From DATMER01 sp963741305 (GTDB lineage: Bacteria > Acidobacteriota > Thermoanaerobaculia > Multivoradales > UBA5704): 64,000 nt of DNA. The DNA is taken from assembly GCA_963741305.1 (NCBI GenBank), contig CAVUHL010000003.1, positions 6,076,001-6,140,000 on the forward strand. Direction: 5' to 3'. The first letter of the stretch is position 1; the number at the start of each line of letters is the position of its first letter. Below the pieces are notes generated by a model. That model ran no database searches and had not been told where the DNA came from. It saw nothing but the letters and a program-made list of their open reading frames with translations. Shown here piece after piece: positions 34,353 through 42,932 of the stretch. The translations under genes were made by a program, and so were the position numbers.

Positions 34353-35645
34353 TTACCACGATCCGCTCAGGACCCGCCGGCCGATGTCGCGGCGGTAGGC
34401 CTTGCCCGGCCAGTCCACCGCTTCGACCGCGGCATAGGCTTTCCGCAGAGCGCCGGCGAGCTCGGGATCAACCGCGCAGATCGAGAGCACCCGGCCTCCC
34501 GCGCTGACCAGGTCGCCACCGACCTCGACACTCCTGGCGGACATCGCGGTCCCGGCGTGGAAGATCTCCACGCCCGGCAGGGTGTAGGCATGGTCGAGCC
34601 CGATCGCCTCGCCCATCTCCGGCTTGCCGGGATAGCCCGGGCTTGCCAGGACGATGCAGGCTGAGACTTCCTTGCGGAAGGAGAGGCGGCGGACGTCGAA
34701 GCTCCCCTTTGCCCCGGAGGCGAGGACGGAGAGGAGGTCGTCCTCCAGGCGCAGGAGGAGCGCCTGGCACTCGGGGTCGCCGAAACGGACGTTGAACTCC
34801 AGGACGCGGGGACCGTCCGGAGTGAGGATCAGGCCGGCGTAGAGCACGCCGGTGAAGGGCCGCCCCTCGGCCGCCATCCCGGCGATGGTCGTGCGGACGA
34901 CCTTCTCCAGGATCTCGGCCCCGGTCTCGGCCGCGAGCACTCCAGCCGGGCTGTGGCAGCCCATGCCGCCCGTATTCGGGCCGGTGTCGCCGTCGCCGAT
35001 CCGTTTGTAATCCTTGGCAGTCGCCATGGGGAGGACGCGCTCACCGTCGCAGAGCGCCATGAACGAGACCTCCTCGCCGGGGAGGAAGGCCTCGATGACC
35101 GCGCGGTCGCCGGCCGCGCCGAAGCGGCGCTCCTCGAAGATGCCGCGGACAGCCTGCTCGTACTCGGCTTCATCAGCCGCGATCACCACTCCCTTGCCCG
35201 CGGCCAGGCCATCGGCCTTGAGGACCACGGGCCAGCCGAACCGGCCGCTCGCCGCCCGCGCCTCGGCGGCGTCATGAGCGACCACGAACGGCGCCGTGGG
35301 GATGCCGTGGCGCTCCATGAACTCCTTGGCGAACGCCTTGCTCCCCTCCAGCTCGGCCGCGCGCATCGAGGGGCCGAAGGCCAGCAACCCGCGGCTCGTC
35401 AGCTCGTCGACGAGCCCCAGGGTCAGGGGCAGCTCGGGGCCGACGACGGTGAGGTCGATCTTCATTTCGGTGGCGAAGTCGGCCAGGCGCTGGACCTCTT
35501 CGGGCGAGATCGGCACGAGGTCGGCGATCTCGCCGATGCCCGGGTTGCCCGGCGCGCAGTAGAGGTCGGTCAGGAGCGGGCTCTGGCGCAGCTTCCAGCA
35601 GAGAGCGTGCTCCCGGCCGCCGCCGCCCACCACCAGGACCTTCAC
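34353..35645 (-). CDS. purD: Phosphoribosylamine-glycine ligase
   Basis: ATP-grasp enzyme of purine synthesis making GAR from phosphoribosylamine and glycine. 430 residues; KVLVVGGGGREHALCWKL at the start, GPELPLTLGLVDEL, PVVLKADGLAAGKGVVIA, EAFLPGEEVSFMALCDG, NTGGMGCHSPAG and FNVRFGDPECQALLLRL are all standard. Starts at GTG 35645, overlapping the stop of pta as GTGA, an unusual pairing of a purine gene with an acetate-metabolism gene. Confidence 0.95.
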   Translation of the reverse strand: MKVLVVGGGGREHALCWKLRQSPLLTDLYCAPGNPGIGEIADLVPISPEEVQRLADFATEMKIDLTVVGPELPLTLGLVDELTSRGLLAFGPSMRAAELEGSKAFAKEFMERHGIPTAPFVVAHDAAEARAASGRFGWPVVLKADGLAAGKGVVIAADEAEYEQAVRGIFEERRFGAAGDRAVIEAFLPGEEVSFMALCDGERVLPMATAKDYKRIGDGDTGPNTGGMGCHSPAGVLAAETGAEILEKVVRTTIAGMAAEGRPFTGVLYAGLILTPDGPRVLEFNVRFGDPECQALLLRLEDDLLSVLASGAKGSFDVRRLSFRKEVSACIVLASPGYPGKPEMGEAIGLDHAYTLPGVEIFHAGTAMSARSVEVGGDLVSAGGRVLSICAVDPELAGALRKAYAAVEAVDWPGKAYRRDIGRRVLSGSW

Positions 35646-36640
35646 GTCGCCTTCCTCTCGGCCGAAGTGAGGGCGGTCACGGCCATCACGTCAACGATGT
35701 CTTCCGCCGAGCATCCCCGGGAGAGGTCGTTGACCGGCCGGTCCAGCCCCTGGAGCAGGGGGCCGACGGCCCGCGCTCCCGCCAGCCGCTCCGTGAGCTT
35801 GTAGGAGATGTTGCCGGCGTCGAGGTTGGGGAAGACGAGCACGTTGGCCCGCCCTGCCACCGGGCTGCCCGGCGCCTTGCGCTCGCCCACGTGCGGCACC
35901 AGGGCGGCGTCGGCCTGAAGCTCGCCATCGACCTGGAAATTGACGTTGCGCCCCTTCAGCACCTCCAGGGCCGCGCGCACCTTGTCCACCCGCGGATGGC
36001 TGGCACTGCCGTGGGTCGAGAAGGAGAGGAGGGCGACCCGCGGCTCTTCTTCGAGGAGGATGCGGCAGCTCGCCGCCGATGCCTCGGCGATGTCGGCGAG
36101 CTGCTCGGGGTCGGGATCGGGGATCACGGCGCAATCGCTATAGAGGAAAGCCCGGCCGTCGGGCATGACCATGAGGAAGCAGGAGGAGACCATCTTGAGC
36201 CCGGGCCGGGGGCCGATGACCCGCAGAGCCGCCCGGAGGGTGGCCGCCGTGGTGTTGATGGCGCCCATGACCGCGCCGTCGGCGCGCGAGGAGGCCACGC
36301 GCAGATCCGCGTAGTAGAGCGGATCGAGGGCGAGAGTGGGGGCTTCCGCCGGGTCGAGCCCCCGCGCCTGGAGGCGCTCGGCGAGGCGCTGGGTCACATG
36401 ATGGAGGTCCGGCTCGGAGATGGGGTCGAGGATCGGCACCGTGAGCTCGATCCCGGCAGCCTTTGCCACCCGGAGCACCTCCTCGCGCCGGCCCACCGCG
36501 CTGGCGCGGCAGATCCCCAGGGACGAGGCCATTTCCGCCGCGGCCAGGACGCGGGGGTCCTCGCCCTCGGCGAGCACGATCGAGGCACCCACCTGGCTGG
36601 CCCGCGAACGCAGGCGGTCGAGAAGGTTGGGCTGGGTCAT
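35642..36640 (-). CDS. pta: Phosphate acetyltransferase
   Basis: 332 residues of the PTA_PTB family, interconverting acetyl-CoA and acetyl phosphate. Motifs include SIVLAEGEDPRVLAAA, DGAVMGAINTTAATLRAAL, VALLSFSTHGSASHPRVDKVR, FQVDGELQADAALVPHV and LVFPNLDAGNISYKLTERLAGA. This is the short stand-alone form without the N-terminal DRTGG region. No ackA is adjacent. Preceded by a mirrored short-repeat hairpin (36670-36776). Confidence 0.92.
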   Translation of the reverse strand: MTQPNLLDRLRSRASQVGASIVLAEGEDPRVLAAAEMASSLGICRASAVGRREEVLRVAKAAGIELTVPILDPISEPDLHHVTQRLAERLQARGLDPAEAPTLALDPLYYADLRVASSRADGAVMGAINTTAATLRAALRVIGPRPGLKMVSSCFLMVMPDGRAFLYSDCAVIPDPDPEQLADIAEASAASCRILLEEEPRVALLSFSTHGSASHPRVDKVRAALEVLKGRNVNFQVDGELQADAALVPHVGERKAPGSPVAGRANVLVFPNLDAGNISYKLTERLAGARAVGPLLQGLDRPVNDLSRGCSAEDIVDVMAVTALTSAERKAT

Positions 36641-36669
36641 GGAGTGGTGGATTCTACCCGAGAGCGCTC

Positions 36670-36776
36670 AAGGACAGAAAGGACTCAAAGGACTCAAAGG
36701 ATCTAAAGGACAGACGTGCGGCCATGTTCCTTGTCGTTTACGTCCTTTGAGTCCTTTACGTCCTTTTTGTCCTTTC
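36670..36776. repeat. Mirrored pair of 9-bp tandem arrays (large hairpin)
   Basis: Five units of the form AAGGACNNA run from 36670 to 36714 (AAGGACAGA, AAGGACTCA twice, AAGGATCTA, AAGGACAGA). About 13 bp later the complement runs from about 36728 to 36776 (GTCCTTTGAGTCCTTTACG and so on), again with 9-bp steps. The two halves can pair into a stem of roughly 45 bp. The element fills the gap between the anti-sigma stop and the pta start. Confidence 0.8.
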
Positions 36777-36779
36777 CCC

Positions 36780-37574
36780 CTACCCCTTGAGCACCATCTC
36801 GCCCGTCGGCTCCGGCATGCCGCCCGCAGGTTCGACGGTCACGGCCCAGGCATCGGTCGCCCCACGCGGAGCGCGCTCCACCTGGACGCTGCCCGTGCCG
36901 CGCTCATCCACCTTGAAGATACCGGCCGAGACAGGCTTTCCTCCTTCGATCCACCAGAGCTGGTAAGTCTTGTCCGATGCGAGCGCGGGCAGTCCCAGAG
37001 CGAAAAACACGGCCTCGCCACGCACCGAGTTCACGAAGGCATGGCCGACCGCCGTCGGGGTGGGCCCGAGGCCGGCGAGATGGACACAGCGCGCTCCGGG
37101 CGAGGTCATGATGGCAAGGGAGGCGGCCATGCGTTGCGCTTCGGCCCGGGCCAAGCCGGCCTGCTGGCTCATCCCGGAGACCTGCCGCGCCAGCCGGTCG
37201 CGCTCCGAGGCCACGCGTTCCATTTCCTCGCTGAGCCGCGCCTGCCGCAACCCCAATCCGACCGCGATCAGGAGCGCAGCCGCGGCGGCGAGCATCGCCC
37301 AGCGGGAAGAAGACCGCGAGCGGTCCTGCACGGCGGTTCCGGCGGTTCCGGCCAGACGCTGGATGCTCCGGCGCGTCGTCTCCGAAGGGGTGACCGGCTC
37401 GACCGAGGCCGCGAGCTCCTCCAGGTCGCCCTGCCAGAGGGCGACCTGCCGGGCGCACTCGCCGCAGCCGGAGGCCATGTGGCTCTCCAGCTCGCGCAGC
37501 TCGTCCCCATCCAGCGCGCCGAGGGCGTAGGCCGGAAGCAGCTCTTCGTGGCGGGGCAGGTGGCCGGCGCTCAT
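36780..37574 (-). CDS. RskA-type anti-sigma factor
   Basis: 264 residues. N-terminal zinc-binding anti-sigma motif HEELLPAYALGALDGDELRELESHMASGCGECARQ (given in one known pattern: H...C..C), one membrane span near residue 92-108 (MLAAAAALLIAVGLGL), a charged coiled-coil stretch and a C-terminal extracytoplasmic RskA domain (ASDKTYQLWWIEGGKPVSAGIF, then WAVTVEPAGGMPEPTGEMVL). Overlaps the sigma factor gene as ATGA, so the two are made together. It should hold the sigma factor at the membrane until released by an envelope signal. Confidence 0.88.
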   Translation of the reverse strand: MSAGHLPRHEELLPAYALGALDGDELRELESHMASGCGECARQVALWQGDLEELAASVEPVTPSETTRRSIQRLAGTAGTAVQDRSRSSSRWAMLAAAAALLIAVGLGLRQARLSEEMERVASERDRLARQVSGMSQQAGLARAEAQRMAASLAIMTSPGARCVHLAGLGPTPTAVGHAFVNSVRGEAVFFALGLPALASDKTYQLWWIEGGKPVSAGIFKVDERGTGSVQVERAPRGATDAWAVTVEPAGGMPEPTGEMVLKG

Positions 37575-38128
37575 GACGTAGTCAACGCTTGGCGGAGCTT
37601 GTTCATGCCCAGCAGAATTCGCGATTTGACGGTGCCGAGCGGAGCACTCAGCCGCTCGGCGATCTGGGTATGGGTCAGCCCCTCGAAATAGGCGAGCTCG
37701 ATGCAGTCACGCTGCTCGGGCGAGAGCACGCCGAGGGCCGAACTGACCAGGCTCTTCCGTTCGGCGGCCTCGAGGCGCTCCGTCCCCGTCGGGCGGATGG
37801 AAACAACGCTCTCGCCGGAGACCTCTTCTTCCCGGCGGCGGCTCGACTCCCGGCGGCGGAGGCGGTCGAGCGCCCGGGAACGCGCGAGCATCAGGACCCA
37901 GCCGCGGGGGCTCGAGCGCGACTCCTCGTACCGCTCGGCCTGCATCCAGACCTGGAGGAAGGTCTCCTGGAGGATCTCTTCGGCTTCGGCCCGGCTCCCG
38001 AGGATCCGCACGAGCATTCCAAGCACGACCGGTGAGTGCAACTCGAACACGCGGCTCAAGGCATCTCCATCGCCGGTTGCAATCCGGCGCAGCAGGTCCG
38101 TTTCGTTCGAAGGAGTCTGTAGATCCAT
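37571..38128 (-). CDS. ECF RNA polymerase sigma factor (SigK/RskA-partner type)
   Basis: 185 residues from ATG 38128; a TTG at 38173 would add 15 residues. Region 2 is FELHSPVVLGMLVRILGSRAEAEEILQETFLQVW plus SPRGWVLMLARSRALDRLRRRES; region 4 is LSPEQRDCIELAYFEGLTHTQIAERLSAPLGTVKSRI. The region 2/4 style and the RskA partner place it with the ECF19-like sigma factors of envelope or redox response. The upstream DUF4198 and DUF4331 secreted-protein genes on the same strand are candidate targets. Confidence 0.9.
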   Translation of the reverse strand: MDLQTPSNETDLLRRIATGDGDALSRVFELHSPVVLGMLVRILGSRAEAEEILQETFLQVWMQAERYEESRSSPRGWVLMLARSRALDRLRRRESSRRREEEVSGESVVSIRPTGTERLEAAERKSLVSSALGVLSPEQRDCIELAYFEGLTHTQIAERLSAPLGTVKSRILLGMNKLRQALTTS

Positions 38129-38185
38129 GGAGGGGAAGCCGCTCAGCCCGTGCGCTTCCCAGGAGTCTAGCAAGTTTCGAGCCGC

Positions 38186-38965
38186 TTATGGACCTGGAAG
38201 CTCGAAAGTGAGGGAGGCCCAGAGGCTTTCCCACTCGGCACCGCTCCCTTCGGGGGCAGGGACCATGTGGACGGCCTTGATCAGCCAGAGGCCAGGACGG
38301 TCGAGGATCAGTGAGGCCCGGCCGCCAGCCGTCCTGGCCGAAACCTTGGCCTCGGGGGACGCCATCCCTATCACGAGCGCTCCATCCAGCGGCTTCCCGT
38401 GGTAGAGCAGGCGCACGGGCAGCGCCTCTCCGGGCTTCAGGGTGTAGGGGTCCTTCTCCGGCACCAGCTCCAGCTCGAGGCCGAGCTCACGGTCATAGCC
38501 GGTCGAACCTTCCCCCACCTGGAGCAGCGACTTGGCGCAGCGCGAGTAGATCTCCTTGACAGGGCCTGCGCCCTTTTGAATCTCGCGGATGCGTTCCAGC
38601 CCCTCCTCGCCGAGATAGCTGTCGAACTTCGGTCCGGTCTGCTCCACCGAGGCATGGTTGCTGTCGAAAACGAGCCAATGGAGGCCGGGACCGGCCGGCA
38701 CGGTCCAGCCCGCCGGATCGGAGCCCGCGATCCCCACCACCTCGGTTTCTCCGGCCTGCCCGATCGCCGCGAAGCGCTCAATGCGGCCGGGATTCCGGGG
38801 AACCGGATCCCCCTTCAGCTTCTCTCCCACCCGCAGCCGGACTGCAACCCGCTCCCCTGGCGCCGGCCGGAAGCTTGACGGCTCGATCCAGAAGTCGTGC
38901 GCCCGGATGGCGGACGCAGCCAGGAGGCCCATAAAGGCGAAGCTCGCGGCTCTGAGGAACGACAT
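38186..38965 (-). CDS. DUF4198 secreted protein
   Basis: 259 residues from ATG 38965. A signal peptide (LRAASFAFMGLLAASAIRA) precedes HDFWIEPSSFRPAPGERVAVRLRVG, the defining start of DUF4198, a periplasmic beta-sandwich family often beside nickel/cobalt transport or metal-related genes. Later segments LELVPEKDPYTLKPGEALPVRLLYHGKPLDGALV and RPGLWLIKAVHMV are family-typical. The N-terminal His-Asp of the mature protein could bind metal. Located between the ECF sigma gene and DUF4331. Confidence 0.82.
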   Translation of the reverse strand: MSFLRAASFAFMGLLAASAIRAHDFWIEPSSFRPAPGERVAVRLRVGEKLKGDPVPRNPGRIERFAAIGQAGETEVVGIAGSDPAGWTVPAGPGLHWLVFDSNHASVEQTGPKFDSYLGEEGLERIREIQKGAGPVKEIYSRCAKSLLQVGEGSTGYDRELGLELELVPEKDPYTLKPGEALPVRLLYHGKPLDGALVIGMASPEAKVSARTAGGRASLILDRPGLWLIKAVHMVPAPEGSGAEWESLWASLTFELPGP

Positions 38966-38990
38966 GAGTCTGTCTCCAAGAGAACGAAGG

Positions 38991-39011
38991 GGGCGGGGGG
39001 GAGCCCCGCCC
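38991..39011. promoter_or_regulatory. GC-rich hairpin between DUF4331 and DUF4198 genes
   Basis: Perfect 8-bp arms GGGCGGGG / CCCCGCCC with a 5-base loop, in the 55-bp gap between the two minus-strand genes. There is no T-run after it, so it may stabilise or partly terminate the DUF4331 message rather than act as a full terminator. Confidence 0.4.
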
Positions 39012-39020
39012 GTGATCACT

Positions 39021-40505
39021 TCAGTCGACGCCGTTCAGGCCGTTGGGAGAACCCGGCAGGGGCGACGTCAGGTAGGGGAAGAAGCTGTCGAAGTTGCTGG
39101 CATCCTTGAACGTGCCATCGGTGAAAGGCAGGTTGCCCGAGGGCGCATCGGCGGGATTGCAGAAGACACCCGGGAGGGCATGGCAGAGGGCGCCCATGGC
39201 AACCCGCAGCTCGATGTCCACCACGTCATCCCCGGGACGGCGGCCGTTCGGGAAGCCGGCATTGTCGCCGCCGAGCACGCCGAGGTTGTTCTGCGAGCCC
39301 GCCGGGGTCGGCGCGATCGAGGTGTTGAGCCGCAGCATCTCATGCGGCCTGCCGTCGGAGAGCAAGTTCACCCCTGCCAGACCGGTCGCGAACGTGGCCA
39401 CCAGGTCGGTCCGCGGGAAGTTGTTCGGCGCCTGCACCGGGAACAGGAGCTGGAGGATCTCAGGCAGGGTCGGGTTCGTGATGTAGGTGGCCAGCGCCGC
39501 ATCGCCGACGGGCGAGGAGGCATTGAACAGGTTCTTGTCCTTGACACCGATCACGACCTCGTTGACCAGGGGCATGCCGAGCCGCGAGACCTGTACCAGG
39601 CTGCCGGTCTGGTTGTCCGGGGCATCGTAGGTCGGGCTGGTGCTGAGGGTACGATTGCGCGGCAGGAGAGCCGTGGTCCAGGCTCCGATCACCGGGCCAC
39701 TCCCGGTCAGGCAGTCGGCCGGAACTTCCAGGATCAAGGAGGTGATGTTCTTGTCCTCGAGGGCGTTCGGCTCCGCATTGCGGGCTCCAAGAGGGTTCAG
39801 GTTGACCAGGTCGAAGATCTCGCCGACGTTGACGAAGAACGGCTCCTTGCGCTGGCCGACGAAGTAGCGGCCCGGGCCCGACTCACAGAAGGGAATGTCG
39901 ATCTCACGGATGAACTGGCGAGCGTAGGCTTCGTAGTCGGCGATCGACTTCTGGCCGATGTTGTCGACCGGCTTCTCGAACAGCCGGGCGCCGGTGCTGC
40001 CCTCCTCGGCGAACTGCCAGCGGGAGTTCTTCCGCATGGCGCCCTCGGAGACGGCCAGAGTGCAGGCCTCGATCCGGTTCAGGTCGGGGTCCCGGTTGAA
40101 GGGGCCGCCCGAGATCGGTCCGATGTTGAGGAGCGGGACCGAGACCATCACCCCGTTGACGGGGACCTTGAGGTCGACGAGCTCTTCCCGGCAGCTGAAC
40201 TGGAAGGTGAGGTCCTCCACTCCGTCTCCGCTGTTATCGATGTGGATCCGGTAGCGGGCATCCTCGTCCAGGCTGAAGAAGTTGGGCCCGCCGTACGCAT
40301 CCTGGAAAGGAATGTAGTCGGCGATCAGGGTGACGTAGCCGCTTCTCCCCGGCTCGTAGCTGTTGAACATGTAGAGGTCGGTCCCATCGACCTTGCGCAG
40401 CTCCGTGATTGCCGGGGCTTCGCTGTGGCTCGATGCATTGACCGGGACCGTGGCGAGGCTCATGGCAATAGCCAGGGCCAAGCTGAAAACAACTCTCTTC
40501 CTCAT
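39021..40505 (-). CDS. DUF4331 secreted protein
   Basis: 494 residues from ATG 40505 with GAGGAG 6 bp upstream. Signal peptide (VVFSLALAIAMSLATVPVNA) is followed by SSHSEAPAITELRKVDGTDLYMFNSYEPG, the standard opening of DUF4331, and later FQDAYGGPNFFSLDEDARYRIHIDNSGDG and DVVDIELRVAMGAL. Members are exported beta-rich proteins of unknown function. First gene of the minus-strand group DUF4331-DUF4198-sigma-anti-sigma. Confidence 0.87.
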   Translation of the reverse strand: MRKRVVFSLALAIAMSLATVPVNASSHSEAPAITELRKVDGTDLYMFNSYEPGRSGYVTLIADYIPFQDAYGGPNFFSLDEDARYRIHIDNSGDGVEDLTFQFSCREELVDLKVPVNGVMVSVPLLNIGPISGGPFNRDPDLNRIEACTLAVSEGAMRKNSRWQFAEEGSTGARLFEKPVDNIGQKSIADYEAYARQFIREIDIPFCESGPGRYFVGQRKEPFFVNVGEIFDLVNLNPLGARNAEPNALEDKNITSLILEVPADCLTGSGPVIGAWTTALLPRNRTLSTSPTYDAPDNQTGSLVQVSRLGMPLVNEVVIGVKDKNLFNASSPVGDAALATYITNPTLPEILQLLFPVQAPNNFPRTDLVATFATGLAGVNLLSDGRPHEMLRLNTSIAPTPAGSQNNLGVLGGDNAGFPNGRRPGDDVVDIELRVAMGALCHALPGVFCNPADAPSGNLPFTDGTFKDASNFDSFFPYLTSPLPGSPNGLNGVD

Positions 40506-40631
40506 CACATCTCCTCTTCTGAAAAAGCGGGTCTTGCTGGCTGAAGAGCTGCGAGGCTCCCCTTCTCATGAGGGGTTACGGAGCCGTCCACCGGCCGGAT
40601 GACCATCTGGATGAAATGGAAAGGCACTAGA

Positions 40632-41456
40632 ATGCGCCGCATGACTGAGACCAGACGCCCCGATGGCCGCGCCGCCGACGCACTCCGCCCCGTCCGCATC
40701 ACTCCCGGCGCGCTCAAATTCGCCGAAGGCTCCGTCCTGATCGAGGTCGGCGACACGCGGGTCCTCTGCGCCGCGAGCGTCGAGGGGCGGGTTCCCCACT
40801 TCCTCAAGGACAAGGGCCAGGGCTGGGTCACGGCCGAGTACTCGATGCTCCCCCGCGCCACGCACACCCGCAACACGCGTGAAGTCTCCCAGGGCCGCCC
40901 CTCCGGCCGCACCTCGGAGATCCAGCGCCTGATCGGCCGCAGCCTGCGCGCCGCCATCGACATGACCGCCATGCCCGACCGCACGCTCACCCTCGACTGC
41001 GACGTGCTCCAGGCGGACGGCGGTACCCGCACAGCGGCGATCACCGGCGCCTGGGTAGCCGCCAACCTCGCCCTCGCGCGGCTCCTCCTCACCGGCGACA
41101 TCTCCGAGTGGCCCGTCCGCGACCAGGTCGCCGCCGTCTCCGTGGGGATCGTGGGCGGAGTGCCGCTGCTCGACCTCGAATACGTGGAAGACCAGGGCGC
41201 CGAGGTCGACATGAACGTGGTCGCCACGGCCGGGGGATCGGTGGTGGAGATCCAGGGCACGGGAGAGAAGCGCAGCTTCCGCCGGGAGGAGATGGACGCC
41301 CTCGTGGACCTCGCCTTCAAAGGCATCGGCGAGCTCGCGGCGATCCAGAACGCGGTCCTGGCGCCCACCATGGAGGAGGTCCGGGACGTGCTCGCCCGGG
41401 GCCGCCGCCGCCAGGCGCCGGCGAAATCGGAGAAGGACCTCTGGGGGCGGCCCTAA
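40632..41456 (+). CDS. rph: Ribonuclease PH
   Basis: Phosphorolytic 3'-5' exoribonuclease trimming tRNA 3' ends. Contains RRPDGRAADALRPVRITPG, SVLIEVGDTRVLCAASVE, GWVTAEYSMLPRATHTRNTRE, GRTSEIQRLIGRSLRAAID and LDCDVLQADGGTRTAAITGAW, all canonical. ATG 40632 with GGAAAGG upstream is used; ATG 40641 is in frame. It converges on the KTSC gene with a 4-bp overlap. Confidence 0.94.
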   Translation: MRRMTETRRPDGRAADALRPVRITPGALKFAEGSVLIEVGDTRVLCAASVEGRVPHFLKDKGQGWVTAEYSMLPRATHTRNTREVSQGRPSGRTSEIQRLIGRSLRAAIDMTAMPDRTLTLDCDVLQADGGTRTAAITGAWVAANLALARLLLTGDISEWPVRDQVAAVSVGIVGGVPLLDLEYVEDQGAEVDMNVVATAGGSVVEIQGTGEKRSFRREEMDALVDLAFKGIGELAAIQNAVLAPTMEEVRDVLARGRRRQAPAKSEKDLWGRP

Positions 41457-41662
41457 ACCCGCTCGGACTGGTACTTCCCCCGGATCCGCTCCGCGATAAA
41501 CCGCCCCTTCGACTCCGCGGACATCAGTTCCGCGTAGACCTTCGGCGGCACTTCGTAATAGTCGTAGATCCCCCCGCTGCTGAATTCCAGCTCCAGGGTC
41601 TTCGCCTTCCGGTCGTATCCGACCGACGAGACCGCTGACGATGAGACAGGGCTTCTCCGCAT
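41453..41662 (-). CDS. KTSC-domain protein, 69 aa
   Basis: Small protein with SSAVSSVGYDRKAKTLELEFSSGGIYDYYEVPPKVYAELMSAESKGRFI, the KTSC domain (here the end is SKGRFIAERIRGKYQ). The domain occurs alone or joined to nucleases and lysyl-tRNA-synthetase-like proteins; its role is unknown. Converges with rph. Confidence 0.82.
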   Translation of the reverse strand: MRRSPVSSSAVSSVGYDRKAKTLELEFSSGGIYDYYEVPPKVYAELMSAESKGRFIAERIRGKYQSERV

Positions 41663-41766
41663 CCGGCCACACTCCGGAGTTCTGTCTGGAGAGCACGGAA
41701 TGCTCCCCGGTCATTTCTTCCGGAGCGGAGAGTTTGCAAGGAGAGTACCAGCGGGTAGCGGAGAAA

Positions 41767-41803
41767 CGGAAAAGAAAACGGCCGCCGATGCCGGCGGCCG
41801 TTT
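41767..41803 (-). terminator. Rho-independent terminator of the DUF1573 gene
   Basis: Perfect 12-bp arms AAACGGCCGCCG (41776-41787) and CGGCGGCCGTTT (41792-41803) with a 4-base loop. Read on the minus strand the stem is followed by TTTTCTTTTCC. It begins about 25 bp past the DUF1573 stop codon. Confidence 0.9.
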
Positions 41804-41827
41804 CTCAGAGGGCGACCGAGCGCCGGA

Positions 41828-42853
41828 TCAGATTACGTTGCCCTTGAGCTGGACATCGACCCGCGGCACCTTCTGGCTGTCCGTGGTGAGGGTCAGCTTG
41901 CCGTTGACGGGCCCCTTGTGCGCATCGGGCTGAAAGGTGACCTGCACCTGGTACTCGCGTCCCTCCTGCACGGGCTCGATCTTGGCGTTGATGCCCTGGA
42001 CGTCACCGGCGATGCCGGTCACCTTGATCGGCTCGGTGGCGAAGTTCCGCACGTTGAGGGAGAACCTCACCGGATCCTTGCCATTCACCTGGCCCATGTC
42101 GACGATCGGCGGCGTGACCGCGATCACCGGCCGGACGAAGCCGGAAACCGGGACCTGCACCAGCTTCTGCCTCGGGTGAGTGGTGTGGATCTTGACCGGC
42201 TCGGACAGGGGGCCGACCGGCGCATCGTTGGAGAGCATGACCTCGACCTTCCACTGCTGCTGGTCCGCGATCTCCTTGAGGCGCTCCTCGGGCTTGGCCT
42301 CCCAGAACCGGACCTTGACGAACGGGTATGGGGAATCGACCTTCGTGATCTCGAGCGGGCTCTTGTCGGGGGTCCAGAGGGTCTGGACGATCTTCCCTTC
42401 CTTCTCCTCGCCCTGGACCGTAATGAAGCGAGCGTAGCCCGGCTTCATCTTGATGAACTGGCCGACGTCGGCGCGGACCGTCAGCTCGATGGTCGGCGCA
42501 TCCGGATCGTTCGTGTACACGGTCACGCCCTTGGCGGTAGGGCCGTTGAAGCTCTTCGTATCGACCATCACCCGCACCTTGCCGGTCTTGCCGGGAGCGA
42601 TCAGCTTGTCGAAGTCCGCCACCGTGCAGCCGCAGGCGGCCCGGACCTCGCGCAGCTCCAGGGGAGCGTCCCCGTCGTTGCGGATCACGAACTCGTTGCT
42701 CGCCATCTCCCCCTTCGCAATGAAGCCGACATCCTTGATCGGCTCGACGGCCACGGCCTTGGGCTTGCCCGTGGCGCCCTGCGCGAGAAGGGTCGCCGCG
42801 GCCAGAAGGACGCAGCAGAGTGCCAAATTGACGGTCTTCATGTGACGGTTCAT
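41828..42853 (-). CDS. DUF1573 secreted protein
   Basis: 341 residues with a signal peptide (LALCCVLLAAATLLAQG). The DUF1573 core is FVIRNDGDAPLELREVRAACGCTVADFDK followed by PGKTGKVRVMVDT, an immunoglobulin-like fold with the conserved ACGCT cysteines. The rest repeats similar beta-sandwich modules (VPVSGFVRPVIAVTP, LTLTTDSQKVPRVDVQLKG). Periplasmic or surface protein of unknown role. Followed by a strong terminator; divergent from mpl. Confidence 0.85.
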   Translation of the reverse strand: MNRHMKTVNLALCCVLLAAATLLAQGATGKPKAVAVEPIKDVGFIAKGEMASNEFVIRNDGDAPLELREVRAACGCTVADFDKLIAPGKTGKVRVMVDTKSFNGPTAKGVTVYTNDPDAPTIELTVRADVGQFIKMKPGYARFITVQGEEKEGKIVQTLWTPDKSPLEITKVDSPYPFVKVRFWEAKPEERLKEIADQQQWKVEVMLSNDAPVGPLSEPVKIHTTHPRQKLVQVPVSGFVRPVIAVTPPIVDMGQVNGKDPVRFSLNVRNFATEPIKVTGIAGDVQGINAKIEPVQEGREYQVQVTFQPDAHKGPVNGKLTLTTDSQKVPRVDVQLKGNVI

Positions 42854-42932
42854 ACGGACGGCTCCTTTAAACGGTTCGCTCGGATGCTCAGAATGCTACA
42901 CTCTGGCGCCCGAAAACAAGAGAACATACGAC

